Source of the DNA: Streptomyces sp. NBC_00691
GTDB taxonomy: Bacteria; Actinomycetota; Actinomycetes; Streptomycetales; Streptomycetaceae
NCBI RefSeq assembly: GCF_036226665.1
Contig: NZ_CP109007.1
Location: 2,086,501 to 2,150,500 of the forward strand
Direction of reading: 5' to 3'
DNA: 64,000 nucleotides
Positions 28,829-36,135 of this stretch are shown here, one piece after another (the first letter of the stretch is position 1; every line of letters begins with the position of its first letter). The notes beneath the pieces were generated by a model. The model searched no databases, was not told the DNA's origin, and saw nothing but the letters and a program-made list of their open reading frames with translations. Both the position numbers and the translations under genes were made by a program.

Positions 28829-29820
28829 TCGCGCCCCATGTCCCGGTGCACGACGACGGTCTCGACCCCTTCGGCGGCGATACGGGCGGCGAGCCGCTCG
28901 GCGGTCGCCACGGAGCGGTGCTTGCCGCCGGTGCAGCCCACCGCGATGGTCACGTACCGCTTGCCCTCGCGGCGGTAGCCCGCGGCGATCAGCTGGAGGA
29001 GTTCGGTGTAGCGGTCGAGGAACTCCTTGGCGCCGGGCTGGTTGTAGACGTAGTTCGACACCTCCTCGTTGAGGCCGGTGAAGGGGCGCAGCTCGGGGAC
29101 CCAGTGCGGGTTCGGCAGGAAGCGCATGTCGACGACGAGGTCGGCGTCGACCGGCAGGCCGTACTTGAACCCGAAGGACATGACGGTGGCCCGCAGCTCG
29201 GGCTCCTCGTCGCCGGCGAACTGGGCGTCCATCTTGGCGCGCAGCTCGTGGACGTTGAGGCTGGAGGTGTCGATCACCAGGTCGGCGTCGCCGCGCAGCT
29301 CGCGCAGCAGGTCGCGCTCGGCGGCGATGCCGTCGGTGATCCGGCCGTCGCCCTGGAGCGGGTGCGGCCGGCGGACCGACTCGAAGCGCCGGACCAGGGC
29401 GTCGTCGGACGACTCCAGGAAGACGATCCGGCGGGTGACCTGCTTGGCGTCCAGGTCGGCCAGGGACTCCCTGAGGTTGTCGAAGAACTGCCGGCCGCGG
29501 ACGTCCACGACGACGGCGATCCGGGCGACATTGCCCTGGGAGCGGGCGCCGAGCTCCACCATGGTGGGGATCAGCGCGGGCGGCAGATTGTCGACGACGA
29601 ACCAGCCGAGGTCCTCCAGACACTTCGCCGCGGTGGACCGGCCGGCTCCCGACATGCCGGAGATGATCACCAGCTCGGGAATGGCCGCCTCGGCGCCGTT
29701 GTCGCCGGGGATCTCCTTCGTGCCCGTACTCACGTGTCCTGCTCCGTCTTCTCGGTCGTGCTCTTCGTGCGTGTGCCGCTGTTCCCGCTGTTCCTGCTGG
29801 TCCTGCTCGTGCGCGGTCAT
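28825..29820 (-). CDS. rapZ: RapZ-family RNase adapter/nucleotide-binding protein
   Basis: A 331-residue P-loop protein. In E. coli the homologue guides RNase E to the GlmZ sRNA; in actinobacteria the target is unknown. Walker A is GMSGAGRST at residues 55-63, with Arg in place of the usual Lys. [11 protein letters not shown] and the C-terminal [17 protein letters not shown] are family signatures. I start at ATG 29820 because ATGA overlaps the uvrC stop. A GTG at 29733 has a better ribosome site (GGAG, eight bases) and would drop a 29-residue Gln/Glu/His-rich extension, so the start is open. Confidence 0.93.
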   Translation of the reverse strand: MTAHEQDQQEQREQRHTHEEHDREDGAGHVSTGTKEIPGDNGAEAAIPELVIISGMSGAGRSTAAKCLEDLGWFVVDNLPPALIPTMVELGARSQGNVARIAVVVDVRGRQFFDNLRESLADLDAKQVTRRIVFLESSDDALVRRFESVRRPHPLQGDGRITDGIAAERDLLRELRGDADLVIDTSSLNVHELRAKMDAQFAGDEEPELRATVMSFGFKYGLPVDADLVVDMRFLPNPHWVPELRPFTGLNEEVSNYVYNQPGAKEFLDRYTELLQLIAAGYRREGKRYVTIAVGCTGGKHRSVATAERLAARIAAEGVETVVVHRDMGRE

Positions 29821-31793
29821 GCCGTGCCGCCCCCGTCGTCTTCCATGATCTCTCCTGTCGCCGTGTTCACGGCGGGTGCGGCCGGGGCCGCCTCTGCGAG
29901 GGCGACGACGACCGCCTCCGCGGTCTTCCGGCCCATGCCGGGGACCTCGCAGATCTGCTCGATTGTCGCCTGCCGGAGCCGCTTCACCGAGCCGAAATGC
30001 TTGATCAACGCCTGTTTCCGGGTGTCACCGAGGCCGGGCACCGCGTCGAGAGGGCTGGTCCGGATACGTTTCGCGCGTTTGGAGCGCTGGTAGCGGATGG
30101 CGAAGTCGTGAGCCGTGTCACGTACCCGCTGGAGGAGGTACAGGCCCTCGCTGGATCGGGGCAGCACCACCGGGTCGTCGTCGCCGGGCAGCCACACCTC
30201 CTCCAGCCGCTTGGCGAGCCCGCACACCGCGATGTCGGAGATCCCGAGCTCGTCCAGGGCGCGCCTGGCCGCGGCGACCTGCGGCTGCCCGCCGTCGACC
30301 ACGACGAGCTGCGGCGGGTACGCGAACCGCTTGGGCCGGCCGCTCTCCTCCGGGTCCTCGACGACGCCCTCGGGGTCCCACTCCCCCGTCTTCTCCTTCT
30401 CGGCGAGATAGCGCTTGAAGCGCCGGCCGATCACCTCGTGCATGGACCGGACGTCGTCCTGGCCCTCGAAGCCCTTGATCTGGAAGCGGCGGTACTCGCT
30501 CTTGCGGGGCAGCCCGTCCTCGAAGACCACCATCGAGGCCACCACGTCCTCGCCCTGGAGGTGCGAGATGTCGAAGCACTCGATCCGCAGCGGCGCCGAG
30601 TCCAGGTCCAGCGCCTCGGCGATCTCCTCCAGGGCACGGGAGCGGGTGGTCAGATCGCTGGCCCGCTTCGTCTTGTGCAGGACGAGCGCCTGCTGGGCGT
30701 TGCGCGCGACGGTCTCCATCAGGTCCTTCTTGTCGCCGCGCTGCGGGATCCGCAGCGAGACGTTGGACCCGCGGCGGCCGGCGAGCCAGGCGGTGACGGC
30801 CCCGGTGTCCTCGGGCAGCGCCGGTACCAGGACCTCCTTGGGCACCGTGTCCCCGCTCTCCTCGCCGTACAGCTGCTGGATCGCGTGCTCGACGAGCCCG
30901 GCCGTGTCGACGGCCTCGACCTTGTCGGTGACCCAGCCGCGCTGGCCGCGGACTCGTCCGCCGCGCACGTGGAAGATCTGCACGGCGGCCTCCAGCTCGT
31001 CCTCCGCGAGCGCGATCAGGTCGGCGTCGGTGGCGTCGGCGAGCACGACCGCGCTCTTCTCCATGGCCTTGCGCAGCGCCTCTATGTCGTCGCGGAGCCG
31101 CGCGGCCTTCTCGTACTCCATGTCCTCGGCCGCGAGCATCATCTGCTTCTCCAGCCGGCGGATGTACGTACCCGTACGGCCGGCCATGAAGTCGCTGAAC
31201 TCCTCGGCCAGTTCGCGGTGCTCCTGCGGGGTGACCCGGCCGACGCAGGGTGCCGAGCACTTGCCGATGTACCCGAGGAGACAGGGCCGCCCGGCGGACG
31301 CCGCGTTCCGGAAGACGCCCGCCGAGCACGTCCGCACCGGGAAGACCCGCAGCATCAGGTCGACGGTCTCGCGGATCGCCCACGCGTGCGCGTACGGCCC
31401 GAAGTAGCGCACGCCCTTCTTCTTGTGGCCGCGCAGGACCTGGACGCGCGGGAACTCCTCGTTCATCGTCACCGCGAGGTACGGGTAGCTCTTGTCGTCC
31501 CGGTACTTGACGTTGAACCGGGGGTCGTACTCCTTGATCCAGGAGTACTCCAGCTGGAGCGCCTCGACCTCGGTCGACACGACGGTCCACTCCACGGACG
31601 CCGCGGTGGTCACCATGGTGGCCGTCCGCGGGTGCAGGCTCGTGAGCGGCTGGAAGTAGTTCGCCAGCCGCTGCCGGAGGGACTTCGCCTTCCCCACGTA
31701 GATCACCCGACGGTGCTCGTCGCGGAACTTGTAGACCCCCGGGGAGTCGGGGATCTGACCCGGCTTGGGGCGGTAGCTGGAGGGGTCTGCCAT
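29817..31793 (-). CDS. uvrC: Excinuclease ABC subunit C
   Basis: The nuclease of nucleotide excision repair, which cuts on both sides of the lesion. It has 658 residues. The GIY-YIG domain at the N-terminus includes [20 protein letters not shown], and a UVR segment lies around [19 protein letters not shown]. The RNase H-like domain with [18 protein letters not shown] and helix-hairpin-helix repeats ([29 protein letters not shown]) follow. The start is ATG 31793, seven bases after TAGGGT, so probably leaderless. It heads the operon with rapZ, yvcK and whiA. Confidence 0.98.
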   Translation of the reverse strand: MADPSSYRPKPGQIPDSPGVYKFRDEHRRVIYVGKAKSLRQRLANYFQPLTSLHPRTATMVTTAASVEWTVVSTEVEALQLEYSWIKEYDPRFNVKYRDDKSYPYLAVTMNEEFPRVQVLRGHKKKGVRYFGPYAHAWAIRETVDLMLRVFPVRTCSAGVFRNAASAGRPCLLGYIGKCSAPCVGRVTPQEHRELAEEFSDFMAGRTGTYIRRLEKQMMLAAEDMEYEKAARLRDDIEALRKAMEKSAVVLADATDADLIALAEDELEAAVQIFHVRGGRVRGQRGWVTDKVEAVDTAGLVEHAIQQLYGEESGDTVPKEVLVPALPEDTGAVTAWLAGRRGSNVSLRIPQRGDKKDLMETVARNAQQALVLHKTKRASDLTTRSRALEEIAEALDLDSAPLRIECFDISHLQGEDVVASMVVFEDGLPRKSEYRRFQIKGFEGQDDVRSMHEVIGRRFKRYLAEKEKTGEWDPEGVVEDPEESGRPKRFAYPPQLVVVDGGQPQVAAARRALDELGISDIAVCGLAKRLEEVWLPGDDDPVVLPRSSEGLYLLQRVRDTAHDFAIRYQRSKRAKRIRTSPLDAVPGLGDTRKQALIKHFGSVKRLRQATIEQICEVPGMGRKTAEAVVVALAEAAPAAPAVNTATGEIMEDDGGGTA

Positions 31794-31800
31794 GCTCCCC

Positions 31801-31806
31801 ACCCTA
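31801..31806 (-). promoter_or_regulatory. -10 of the uvrC leaderless promoter
   Basis: TAGGGT on the minus strand is followed by seven bases and the uvrC ATG. No LexA-type palindrome is visible nearby. Confidence 0.6.
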
Positions 31807-31851
31807 CTGGCGGGCACCGACACTCCGGCCTCGCCCGCTCGTTGGCGGAGC

Positions 31852-32604
31852 ATGGCGAATCAGGTGGCGGGACGGCTGGCCGACCGGGTGTGCGTGATCA
31901 CGGGCGCGGCGAGCGGAATCGGACGGGCGACGGCGGAACGGTTCCTCCGGGAGGGCGCGCGGGTGATCGCCGCCGACCTCGACGGGGACCGGCTGGCGAC
32001 GCTGGAGGGGGTGGTCCCGGTGACCGGGGACGTGTCCCGGAAGGAGGACGCCCGGCGCATGATCGCCACGGCGGTGGACCGCTACGGACGGCTGGACGTC
32101 CTGGTGGCGAACGCGGGGGTGATCCCGCTGCTCTCCGTGACGGAGGCGGAGGGCTCGGACTTCGACCGGGTGATGGCCGTGGACGGCCGGGGAATGTTCC
32201 TGACCTGCAAGTACGCGATCGAGGCGATGCTCGGCTCGGGCGGCGGGTCCATCGTCTGCACGTCGTCGATCTCGGGCGTGGCCGGCCAGGCCCGGCAGGC
32301 GGTCTACGGCCCGGCGAAGTTCGTCGCCACCGGCCTGACCAAGCACCTGGCGGTGGAGTGGGCGGACCACGGGATCCGGGTCAACGCGGTGGCCCCGGGC
32401 ACGATCGAGACGGAACGGGTGGCGGCGGCGCGGGTGGAACCGGGCGGGGCGGAGTACCTGGCGGAGGTGGCGCGCGGCCATCCGATGGGGCGCTTCGGGA
32501 CGCCGGAGGAGGTGGCGTCGGCGATCGTCTTCCTGGCGTCGGAGGAGGCGTCCTTCATCACGGGCGCGATCCTCCCGGTGGACGGCGGCTACCTGGCCCG
32601 CTGA
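31852..32604 (+). CDS. Short-chain dehydrogenase/reductase
   Basis: A 250-residue NAD(P)-dependent oxidoreductase of the classical SDR type. The cofactor loop is [10 protein letters not shown], and VANAG replaces the usual NNAG. The catalytic set is Ser (TSSISGVAG), YGPAK (Tyr-x3-Lys) and the downstream [14 protein letters not shown]. The C-terminal [11 protein letters not shown] is typical. I take ATG 31852. It has GGCGGAGC almost touching it, so either initiation is weak or transcription starts nearby. An in-frame ATG at 31792 would overlap uvrC. Divergent from uvrC; substrate unknown. Confidence 0.9.
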   Translation: MANQVAGRLADRVCVITGAASGIGRATAERFLREGARVIAADLDGDRLATLEGVVPVTGDVSRKEDARRMIATAVDRYGRLDVLVANAGVIPLLSVTEAEGSDFDRVMAVDGRGMFLTCKYAIEAMLGSGGGSIVCTSSISGVAGQARQAVYGPAKFVATGLTKHLAVEWADHGIRVNAVAPGTIETERVAAARVEPGGAEYLAEVARGHPMGRFGTPEEVASAIVFLASEEASFITGAILPVDGGYLAR

Positions 32605-32658
32605 GCCGCCCGCGGAACCGACCCGCGCCCGTGCGCACCGCGCCGTGCGCGCCATTCC

Positions 32659-32710
32659 GTGGGTGGGTGGCGGGCCCTCCCCGTACGGGCTGCGCCCGCC
32701 ACCCACCCAC
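32659..32710. terminator. 17-bp perfect hairpin downstream of the SDR
   Basis: GTGGGTGGGTGGCGGGC (32659-32675) and its exact complement (32694-32710) enclose an 18-base loop. It is the first of several hairpins in the spacer and probably ends SDR transcription. Confidence 0.75.
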
Positions 32711-32713
32711 CCG

Positions 32714-32906
32714 CCGTGTGGGCAATCGTCCCGCGGGGCGGGACGGGTGGGCACACGGGACGGCGCCCTGTCGCGGCGCCTCCGCCCCTTGTGCCTGGAC
32801 CCGCACCCCATGCTCGGTGCGCACGGGGTGCGGGTCAGGGCGCGAAAGCCCAGGCCCGGCAAGGGGCGCCGTTCCGTCGTGCCCACCCGCTCCGCCCTGG
32901 GGGTCC
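32714..32906. repeat. Nested imperfect inverted repeat
   Basis: CCGTGTG (32714-32720) pairs with CACACGG (32752-32758), and CGTCCCG with CGGGACG lies inside. GACCCGCACCCC (32798-32809) pairs with GGGGTGCGGGTC (32825-32836). The flanks of this second hairpin also match over a long distance: CGGGTGGGCACACGGGACGG near 32744 is nearly the complement of the sequence ending CGTGCCCACCCG near 32890. The whole could fold as one long branched stem of about 150 bases. Confidence 0.65.
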
Positions 32907-32962
32907 CCCCGGGCGGAGTCCGGGGGAGGAACGACTGCCCACGACGGGGCCGGGGCCGGGGG

Positions 32963-33769
32963 TCAGGTTCGGCGGCGTCGGATCGCCGCCGCCGACACCA
33001 GCAGCAGCGCCAGAGCCGCCCCCGCACCCGCCGTGGCCGACGCCGCCGTCACCGCCGACCCCCCGTCCGGCGACCCCGCCGCCACCGTCCGCGGCCCGGC
33101 CCCGGTCACCGAGGTCACCGCCCCCGGCACACCCGGCTCCGGGCCGCCGTAGCCCCCCGCCGTGCCCTTCTTCGCGTAGGCCGAGCCCGGGAGCTTGTCG
33201 CCGTACGCTCTGGCCACCCGGTCCCGGTAGGCCGTGAGACTCGTCCCGTCGCGGCCGACCGCGCGTACCGCGTCCTCGTCCAGTGGCAGCACCTTCGCTC
33301 CCTTCTGGACGTACCACGCGTCGATCTGCGGCTCGCGGAACACCAGGCCGCCGCCGCCCATCTCCGCGTACCGGATCTCGTCGTCGCCGGTGGCGATGTT
33401 GACGACCTGCCAGCCGCCCGCCCGTTCGACGGTCCACAGCGAGGCCTTCCGGCCGTCCGGGGAGACGGCCCGGCTGGCCCGGAACTCGACCCGGGCGACG
33501 GGCGCCCCGGGCTTCCCGGCGACGAAGTCCGGCGAGAGGATCCGGACCGGGACCGATCCGCCCTCGACCCGTGGCGCGGCCGCCGAGCGGGCGACGGCGC
33601 CGTCCCTGGCGAAGAACCGGGACAGGGTGTCCAGGGTCCCGGGCGCGGAGGCGGCCTTCTCGGGGGTCGGGGCGGGCGGCAGGGCGTCGGCCGCGTCCGC
33701 CGGGAGCGCGCCGAGCAGGACGAGGGCGGCGGCGGTGAGGAGCCCCGCGCCCGTGGCACGTGCGTTCAT
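32963..33769 (-). CDS. Secreted protein with C-terminal membrane anchor
   Basis: A 268-residue protein I do not recognise. It has a signal peptide (MNARATGAGLLTAAALVLLG...ADA), a folded middle section of about 170 residues containing WYVQKGAKVLPLDEDAV and AYRDRVARAYGDK, a Gly/Ala/Ser/Thr-rich linker, and a final hydrophobic stretch GAALALLLVSAAAI followed by RRRRT. That is the layout of a surface protein held by a C-terminal helix; there is no LPXTG or LAXTG. The ATG at 33769 has AGGGG ten bases upstream. A GTG at 33778 that overlaps the previous stop is the alternative. It is coupled to the C70-type protease gene and probably works with it. Confidence 0.7.
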   Translation of the reverse strand: MNARATGAGLLTAAALVLLGALPADAADALPPAPTPEKAASAPGTLDTLSRFFARDGAVARSAAAPRVEGGSVPVRILSPDFVAGKPGAPVARVEFRASRAVSPDGRKASLWTVERAGGWQVVNIATGDDEIRYAEMGGGGLVFREPQIDAWYVQKGAKVLPLDEDAVRAVGRDGTSLTAYRDRVARAYGDKLPGSAYAKKGTAGGYGGPEPGVPGAVTSVTGAGPRTVAAGSPDGGSAVTAASATAGAGAALALLLVSAAAIRRRRT

Positions 33770-33774
33770 CGTCG

Positions 33775-34362
33775 TCACGCCCCTATCCGGTAGAGCGAGT
33801 GGGTCCAGGAGAAGGAGTCGTTGTCGACGTACCAGGCGTGGGACGCCCAGTTGTAGCGGTTGCTGGAGGGCCAGGGGTCGCCCCAGTAGACCCAGCTGTC
33901 GGTGTCGTCGTAGCCGTAGATCACGTGCATGTGGCCACCGCCGCCGGACCACTGGATGCGGGTCTCGACGGGCCGGTCCGCGTTGATCTCGGTCTGGACG
34001 GTGGAGTAGCGCAGCCACCCGGTCACGTAGGAGCCGGGGTTGATGCCGGCCCAGCTGAGGCCCGTCTGGACGTTGCCGAGGGTGGCCTGGTTGTTGGGGC
34101 AGTCGTAGCCCTGCTGGCGGTTGAAGGCGGCGTTGCAGAACTGGTTCTGGCTGTAGTTCCGGCCGAACCAGGTCGCGATGGTGTTGCCGCCCGCCGCCCA
34201 GCACCAGTTGGTCTTCTGCTGGGCCTGCATGGTGATGTTGAGCCGCTTGGAACCGAGGGCGGCGGCGTCCTCACCGGCGGGTGCGGCGGACGCCGAGGTG
34301 GTGGGGACGAGGAAGAGGGCGGCTGCGGCGAGTGCCGCGAGGTTCAGCTTTCTTCTGCGCAT
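33775..34362 (-). CDS. Secreted papain-fold cysteine protease, C70/AvrRpt2-like
   Basis: A 195-residue exported protein. The signal peptide is MRRRKLNLAALAAAALFLVP...ASA. The mature part has NWCWAAGGNTIATWF (Cys54 as nucleophile), GGGHMHVIYGYDD (His144) and VYWGDPWP (Asp162). This order and spacing fit the papain-like peptidases related to AvrRpt2 (C70). Cys76 and Cys88 may form a disulfide. GGGAGG precedes the ATG by seven bases. The promoter TTGACC-N17-GATGCT lies at 34434-34462 with GTTCAC-type repeats upstream. It is followed at once by a gene for an anchored surface protein. The target is unknown. Confidence 0.85.
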   Translation of the reverse strand: MRRRKLNLAALAAAALFLVPTTSASAAPAGEDAAALGSKRLNITMQAQQKTNWCWAAGGNTIATWFGRNYSQNQFCNAAFNRQQGYDCPNNQATLGNVQTGLSWAGINPGSYVTGWLRYSTVQTEINADRPVETRIQWSGGGGHMHVIYGYDDTDSWVYWGDPWPSSNRYNWASHAWYVDNDSFSWTHSLYRIGA

Positions 34363-34433
34363 CGCGTTCCTCCCAGAGCGGGGGGGGTGTGGGGATGTGG
34401 GGGGTGGAGGAGCGCGTCCGGACGCTGGTCAGG

Positions 34434-34462
34434 AGCATCTGCCGTTGTCCGGATCCGGTCAA
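34434..34462 (-). promoter_or_regulatory. Promoter of the cysteine protease gene
   Basis: On the minus strand TTGACC (34462-34457), a 17-base spacer and GATGCT (34439-34434) form a good vegetative promoter, giving a leader of about 65 bases. Confidence 0.55.
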
Positions 34463-34490
34463 CACGCTTCAATGCGGGGTGACATCGGAC

Positions 34491-34519
34491 TGTGAACGGT
34501 GTGACCCGGGTGTGAACGG
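34491..34519. promoter_or_regulatory. GTGAAC/GTTCAC repeats, possible PHO box or HTH operator
   Basis: TGTGAACGG occurs at 34491-34499 and again at 34511-34519, exactly 20 bases apart. Read on the minus strand the stretch is GTTCACACCCG followed directly by GGTCACACCGT and then TCACA. These 11-base direct repeats resemble PhoP sites of Streptomyces. The block lies about 30 bases upstream of the protease gene -35, where an activator would sit. Confidence 0.5.
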
Positions 34520-34577
34520 ACACCCTCGGCCCACCTGCCCGCCCACCCCACGCGGCGCCACGGTCCGCTCCCCCACC

Positions 34578-34589
34578 GTGAACGTTCAC
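34578..34589. promoter_or_regulatory. Palindrome GTGAACGTTCAC upstream of the HTH gene
   Basis: A perfect 12-base palindrome that ends 12 bases before the GTG start of the HTH regulator and abuts its GGAG ribosome site. It shares the half-site GTGAACG with the repeats at 34491-34519, so the same protein may bind both. Confidence 0.5.
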
Positions 34590-34601
34590 TGAGGAGCCCT
34601 C

Positions 34602-35531
34602 GTGAGCCACACCGAGGCCGATCTGGCGCAGCTCCTGCACACCGGCCCCTTCCATCTGGCGCTGCGCACCGCGCTGGCCGTGCGCGGGCTGCCGCTCCAG
34701 CGGGTCCAGCACCATCTGGCACACCGGGGCGTCAAGGTCGGGGTGACGAGTCTGAGCTACTGGCAGCAGGGGGCCCGCCGCCCCCAGCGGCCGGAGTCGC
34801 TGAAGGCGGTCCGCGTGCTGGAGGAGGTGCTCCAGCTGCCGGGGAACTCGCTGCTCCGGCTGCTCACGGATGACACGTCCGCGCGGTCCGAGGTGGAGCG
34901 CCCGGCGGCCCGCTCGTACCGCTCGCTCGTGGAGGCGTCCGGCTCGGTCGAGGAGCTTCTCGCCGGCCTCGAGTCGCCGACGGACGGCGGGCTGCACACG
35001 GTGGGACACCACGAACGGGTACGGATCGGGGCCCGGCGGAAGCTGGTCGGGCGAGAGTCGCAGCAGGTCGTGCGGGCGCACCGGGACGGTGTGGACCGCT
35101 ATCTGGCCATCCACCACGGGGACCCGGGCTGCGACCCGTCACGGGTCACGGTCCGGGCGGCGGAGAACTGCCGGACCGGGCGGGTGCGGTGGGACGCGGG
35201 GACGGGGGTGCTGGTCGTGGAGCTGCTCTTCGACACGCGGCTGCGCGCCGGGGACACGTACGTCTTCTCGTACGGCTTCGAGGACGGTACGGCGGGACCG
35301 AGCGGGGAGTACGTGCGCGGGTTCAGCTTCGCGGGCGGGCAGTACGTGCTGCAGGTCCGCTTCGACGAGGCGGCGCTGCCGGTGCGGTGCCGCCGGTTCG
35401 CACAGGCTTCGGCGGGTGCGCCGCGCGGTGGCCGCGCGGAGCTGACCGTGAGCGGCCGGCACCGCACGGTGCACGTCGTGGAGCAGGGGGTACGCCCGGG
35501 GATCCTGGGGATCGACTGGGACTGGAGCTGA
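34602..35531 (+). CDS. HTH-containing regulator of unknown family
   Basis: A 309-residue protein. Residues ~15-90 look like a helix-turn-helix of the Cro/XRE kind (LALRTALAVRGLPLQRVQHHLAHRGVKVGVTSLSYWQQGARRP), an unusually long variant with YWQQG as recognition part. The C-terminal ~170 residues are beta-rich (VLVVELLFDTRLRAGDTYVFSYGFE, GFSFAGGQYVLQVRFDE, HRTVHVVEQG) and resemble no ligand domain I know. The GTG start has GAGGAG six bases upstream. It is divergent from the protease pair, and repeats in the shared spacer suggest that it controls them and itself. Function inferred only. Confidence 0.75.
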   Translation: MSHTEADLAQLLHTGPFHLALRTALAVRGLPLQRVQHHLAHRGVKVGVTSLSYWQQGARRPQRPESLKAVRVLEEVLQLPGNSLLRLLTDDTSARSEVERPAARSYRSLVEASGSVEELLAGLESPTDGGLHTVGHHERVRIGARRKLVGRESQQVVRAHRDGVDRYLAIHHGDPGCDPSRVTVRAAENCRTGRVRWDAGTGVLVVELLFDTRLRAGDTYVFSYGFEDGTAGPSGEYVRGFSFAGGQYVLQVRFDEAALPVRCRRFAQASAGAPRGGRAELTVSGRHRTVHVVEQGVRPGILGIDWDWS

Positions 35532-35563
35532 CGAGGCCGGCACCGGTCGGGAGCGGGGGCGGG

Positions 35564-36001
35564 TCAGGCCTTGGGCGCGGCCTCGGGGCCCGCGATCAGC
35601 TTGCCGTTCTCGACGCGGACCGGGACGGCGGGGAGCGGGACGGTGGCCGGGCCCTTGAGGGCCTTGCCGGTCGTCACGTCGAAGCGGCTGCCGTGGCAGG
35701 GGCAGTTGCCCTCGTTGTCCTCGATCTTGTCGAGGACGCAGCCGGCGTGGGTGCACTGGGCGCTGAACGCCTTGTACTCGCCCTTGGCGGGGCAGCTCAC
35801 CACGACCTTCTGCTCGCGGTAGAGCTTGGCGCCGCCGACGGGGATCTCGTCCGGGGCACCGAGGGCGACCGGAGCGGTCGGGGTCGGGACCCCGGCGTGG
35901 CCGAGCTTGGATTCGGTGGAGCAGGCGGCGACTCCCAGACCGGCGGCACCGGCGAGAGCGGCGCCCTTCAGTACGGTGCGGCGGCTGGACTGGCCGGACA
36001 T
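35564..36001 (-). CDS. Rieske [2Fe-2S] protein with Tat signal and lipobox
   Basis: A 145-residue exported iron-sulfur protein. SRRTVLKG is a twin-arginine motif, and LGVAAC ends in a lipobox-like Cys, so the mature protein may be a lipoprotein. The cluster motifs are CTHAGC and CPCHGS (C-x-H ... C-x2-H), both intact. The middle has an Ala/Pro linker after the lipid site. It is much smaller than the QcrA subunit of the bc1 complex, so it is a stand-alone electron carrier or a ferredoxin-like partner. No redox partner gene lies beside it. Confidence 0.93.
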   Translation of the reverse strand: MSGQSSRRTVLKGAALAGAAGLGVAACSTESKLGHAGVPTPTAPVALGAPDEIPVGGAKLYREQKVVVSCPAKGEYKAFSAQCTHAGCVLDKIEDNEGNCPCHGSRFDVTTGKALKGPATVPLPAVPVRVENGKLIAGPEAAPKA

Positions 36002-36100
36002 GGGCGCTCCACGGTGGATCGGGGCAAGGCGTGACCGAACCGACGATACCGGCGGTGTTCCCGGTGCCGGCGGCCGGGCCCGGGCTCCGCCCGGGGCGGA

Positions 36101-36127
36101 GCAGGGCCCCCGGGGAGGGGGCCCTGC
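36101..36127 (-). terminator. 11-bp hairpin after uvrA
   Basis: GCAGGGCCCCC (36101-36111) pairs with GGGGGCCCTGC (36117-36127) around GGGGA. It lies nine bases after the uvrA stop. Confidence 0.8.
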
Positions 36128-36135
36128 CGGGATCG

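Larger units (their letters stand above)
32605..32962. other. 358-base spacer packed with inverted repeats
   Basis: No gene is visible. The stretch lies between the convergent SDR and anchored-protein genes and consists almost wholly of hairpin-forming sequence: a 17-bp perfect stem, then a second and a third nested inverted repeat. A C/G-rich segment reaches to the end of the minus-strand gene. Confidence 0.75.

Noticed and set aside
32659-32710. Inverted repeat as an insertion-sequence end
   Set aside because: No transposase frame and no target-site duplication are visible beside it.
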